Shown piece by piece: positions 62,385-64,000 of a stretch of 64,000 bases of DNA (positions are counted from its first letter, which is position 1; each line of letters opens with the position of its first letter). The position numbers were made by a program, and so were the translations under genes. The stretch covers positions 1-64,000 of the forward strand of contig NZ_NGNS01000018.1 of assembly GCF_002165625.1 (NCBI RefSeq), in the 5' to 3' direction. The notes beneath the pieces were generated by a model, which saw only the letters and a program-made list of their open reading frames with translations, searched no databases and had not been told where the DNA came from. This DNA is from Neiella marina (lineage in GTDB: Bacteria; Pseudomonadota; Gammaproteobacteria; Enterobacterales; Neiellaceae).

Positions 62385-62663
62385 TTACCCTATTTGCACT
62401 GTCAGTTCACCGACCACAACGGTTGCACCACAAACGCAGCTATCGCCGGCGCGGATTGCAGGTACGCCGCCGATTAATACTGAACTACTGGCGGCAATAA
62501 AGGGGCTGACGGTTGGTTGATGAATGTGAGGGGGAAGGCCACAGACGTGTTTATCGCCGAGTACAGCAGCAGGTCGCCCTGCGATTAATACCGTGGCGTT
62601 GCCGGGGCCGATAACTGTGCCGCCGTGATTTGTTGTATCGCCAATCCTTGCTGCGCTGGGCAT
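62385..62663 (-). CDS. PAAR-repeat spike-tip protein (Afp10-like)
   Basis: A 92-aa PAAR protein with repeated beta-hairpin motifs (GDTTNHGGTVIGPG, VLIAGRPAAVLGDKHVCG, VLIGGVPAIRAGDSCVCGATVVVG). His and Cys residues at the tip probably bind a metal ion. It caps the trimeric spike and is the first part to touch the target. Without a C-terminal extension it carries no toxin domain itself. Confidence 0.92.
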   Translation of the reverse strand: MPSAARIGDTTNHGGTVIGPGNATVLIAGRPAAVLGDKHVCGLPPHIHQPTVSPFIAASSSVLIGGVPAIRAGDSCVCGATVVVGELTVQIG

Positions 62664-62672
62664 TTGTTTCTC

Positions 62673-64000
62673 CTAGTTGATTTTCACCAAGGAACCTTTG
62701 ACTGTCGCTACTGCCGAAGTGGTTAAGTCTGCACCAGCAGCACCTTCGGCTTTAAAATTGGCTGACGCCGCCATCGAAATATTAGTGGCTTGAATGTCAA
62801 TATCGCCGCTTGCTGTCAGTTTGATATCGCCTTCGCTGGTCAGCGTCATGCCGTCACCACTTAGCTTGACGCTGTTGCCATGTTCATCACTCAACAACAG
62901 TTCATCGCCTTCATCATTGAGCAGTAGCTTTTTGTCGTTTGTGGTGATCAGCTCGATTTGTTGCAAGTCATCATCCAAGCGTATTTGCAGGCCACTGCGG
63001 CTTTTGAATAACTTGATATGATTATCGTCACTGGGCTGTGCGGGTGCTGGGTGGGCAGAGCTGTGGAGCATGCCGAGGATGACAGCTCTTCTGGGATCTT
63101 GTTGAATAAAGCCGACGATGACCTCATCACCAACTTCGGGGCGGAGCATCAAACCACGGTCATCGCCAGCATCTAAAGCGCCAACACGGGCCCAAATGCC
63201 CTCTGCGTCATTATCGAGGATAGGTAACCTGATTTTGACTCGGAACTCGCCATCCGGATCGTCATTGCTAATGACAATGCCGATCATCAAGCCTGCGACT
63301 TCGGGCAATGGCGCCGCAGGTGCAGGGCGGCTGATGCCACCGATCTGAAAATGGCTACGCCAGCCATTGATGGTATCCATTTCATGACGCACGCCAGTGA
63401 CCAAGGCTTTGCCGTTAAAAGCGCTACTCAATCCCGAAAGCTGGACACAATCGCCGGGCAACACTTGCGCCAACCCTAGTGTTTTGATGCTGCCAGTCAC
63501 ACGATTTAGTTCGGCTTCAAGTTGGCTCGCATTCGCCCATTGGCGACTTTCTTCGCTACGCTCGGTGCTTTGGCGCAGCACCTTCTGTGGACTACCCATG
63601 CTTGCGGCTAACTGACTTGGGCTGCTGTTGCCTGGTGTTGTCTCTAGCTGTGACGTGCCGTTCTCGACAACTACTTGTTGTTCGCTTGGATCCCAAAAGC
63701 GGGCTTGATGACTGCTTGCTTGTTGGCGCGCATCGGTGGCCAGATCGGCTGCCAATAACGTTGCTCCGAATTGCAAATGACACGTTGGATCAGCGGACAA
63801 GTCGGCTTTGCTGTAGAGCAGACGGTCGCCCCGAGTCAAAACTAAAAGACCATTAGCGCAAGCTCGCTGTAGGCAAAATTGCCAATCGCTGCTGTCGCTT
63901 TGCACCATGTGCAAGTGAGTAAAGGTAGTGGCTTCAACTTGCACATTGAGGCCATGCTCATTGAGCACCTGTTCAATGATGTCACTGTCGCGTTGCGATT
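62673..64000 (-). CDS. VgrG-like spike protein (Afp8-like), 5' end beyond window
   Basis: The frame stays open to the right edge (SQRDSDIIEQVLNEHGL reads in frame before the GTG at 63968), so the N-terminus is missing. What is visible: the end of a gpD/gp27-like part (CLQRACANGLLVLTRG), an OB-fold gp5-like domain (GIVISNDDPDGEFRVKIRLP, RVGALDAGDDRGLMLRPEVGDEVIVGF), then a triple-stranded beta-helix of short repeats (KLLLNDEGDELLLSDEHGNSVKL, SEGDIKLTASGDIDIQA). Such trimeric spikes pierce the target membrane. It is followed by the PAAR gene 9 bp later. Confidence 0.9.
   Translation of the reverse strand, partial: SQRDSDIIEQVLNEHGLNVQVEATTFTHLHMVQSDSSDWQFCLQRACANGLLVLTRGDRLLYSKADLSADPTCHLQFGATLLAADLATDARQQASSHQARFWDPSEQQVVVENGTSQLETTPGNSSPSQLAASMGSPQKVLRQSTERSEESRQWANASQLEAELNRVTGSIKTLGLAQVLPGDCVQLSGLSSAFNGKALVTGVRHEMDTINGWRSHFQIGGISRPAPAAPLPEVAGLMIGIVISNDDPDGEFRVKIRLPILDNDAEGIWARVGALDAGDDRGLMLRPEVGDEVIVGFIQQDPRRAVILGMLHSSAHPAPAQPSDDNHIKLFKSRSGLQIRLDDDLQQIELITTNDKKLLLNDEGDELLLSDEHGNSVKLSGDGMTLTSEGDIKLTASGDIDIQATNISMAASANFKAEGAAGADLTTSAVATVKGSLVKIN

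Noticed and set aside
62385-64000. Spike plus PAAR read as part of a type VI secretion system
   Set aside because: The operon has the AAA+ ATPase of Afp15 type, Afp11/12-like baseplate proteins and a DUF4157 cargo. No TssJLM membrane complex or ClpV is present in the visible part.

Overview
The window reads as the chromosome of a free-living, probably marine gammaproteobacterium of the Alteromonadales/Vibrionales type. I infer this from the gene content (a Syp-like polysaccharide locus, an FbpABC iron importer, a LruC-domain protein, many NtrC-type regulators) and a moderate base composition; no rRNA or species marker is present. I saw no tRNA, CRISPR array or insertion sequence.

Layout. 0.1-2.3 kb: two exported nucleoside-salvage proteins. 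2.5-10.4 kb: a two-component system (histidine kinase plus NtrC-type regulator), divergent from a MacAB-like efflux operon (adaptor, ATPase, FtsX permease). Between them lie two copies of one regulatory cassette and a truncated adaptor fragment. 10.6-13.9 kb: a large Tricorn-like S41 lipoprotein protease. 14.0-17.7 kb: an iron(III) ABC importer (fbpABC order) with a possible Fur box. 17.9-20.5 kb: a LysR regulator divergent from a glutathione S-transferase and a PNPOx-like flavoprotein. 20.6-21.2 kb: two small unknown proteins. 21.3-26.0 kb: an apparent operon of a LruC-domain protein, a lipoprotein, a glycosyltransferase and a secreted retropepsin-like protease, followed by a TlpA-like thioredoxin. 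26.9-47.1 kb: a large exopolysaccharide locus. 47.2-64 kb (minus strand): the 3' part of an extracellular contractile injection system (eCIS) operon, which runs off the right edge.

The polysaccharide locus has glycosyltransferases, a flippase, an O-antigen-ligase/polymerase-like protein, a chain-length protein and a hexapeptide acyltransferase, and then a block in the order of Vibrio fischeri sypA-B-C-D-F-G: STAS protein, OmpA lipoprotein, SLBB exporter, ATPase-like protein, hybrid kinase, sigma-54 activator. SypE is absent. Four transcription units (at 21.35, 29.4, 33.1 and 38.9 kb) have a sigma-54 -24/-12 element with a palindrome of the form TTTGCA-N3-TGCAAA 80-91 bp upstream. The palindrome resembles, as I recall it, the V. 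fischeri SypG enhancer. I infer that the local SypG-like regulator controls the locus and also the LruC operon.

The eCIS operon carries a spike, PAAR tip, gp25-like protein, two large baseplate proteins, an unrecognised 897-aa protein, a tape-measure-like protein and an AAA+ ATPase. It ends with a 1140-aa protein that joins an eCIS-core (DUF4157) domain to an HNH-like nuclease C-terminus, which is the likely toxic cargo.
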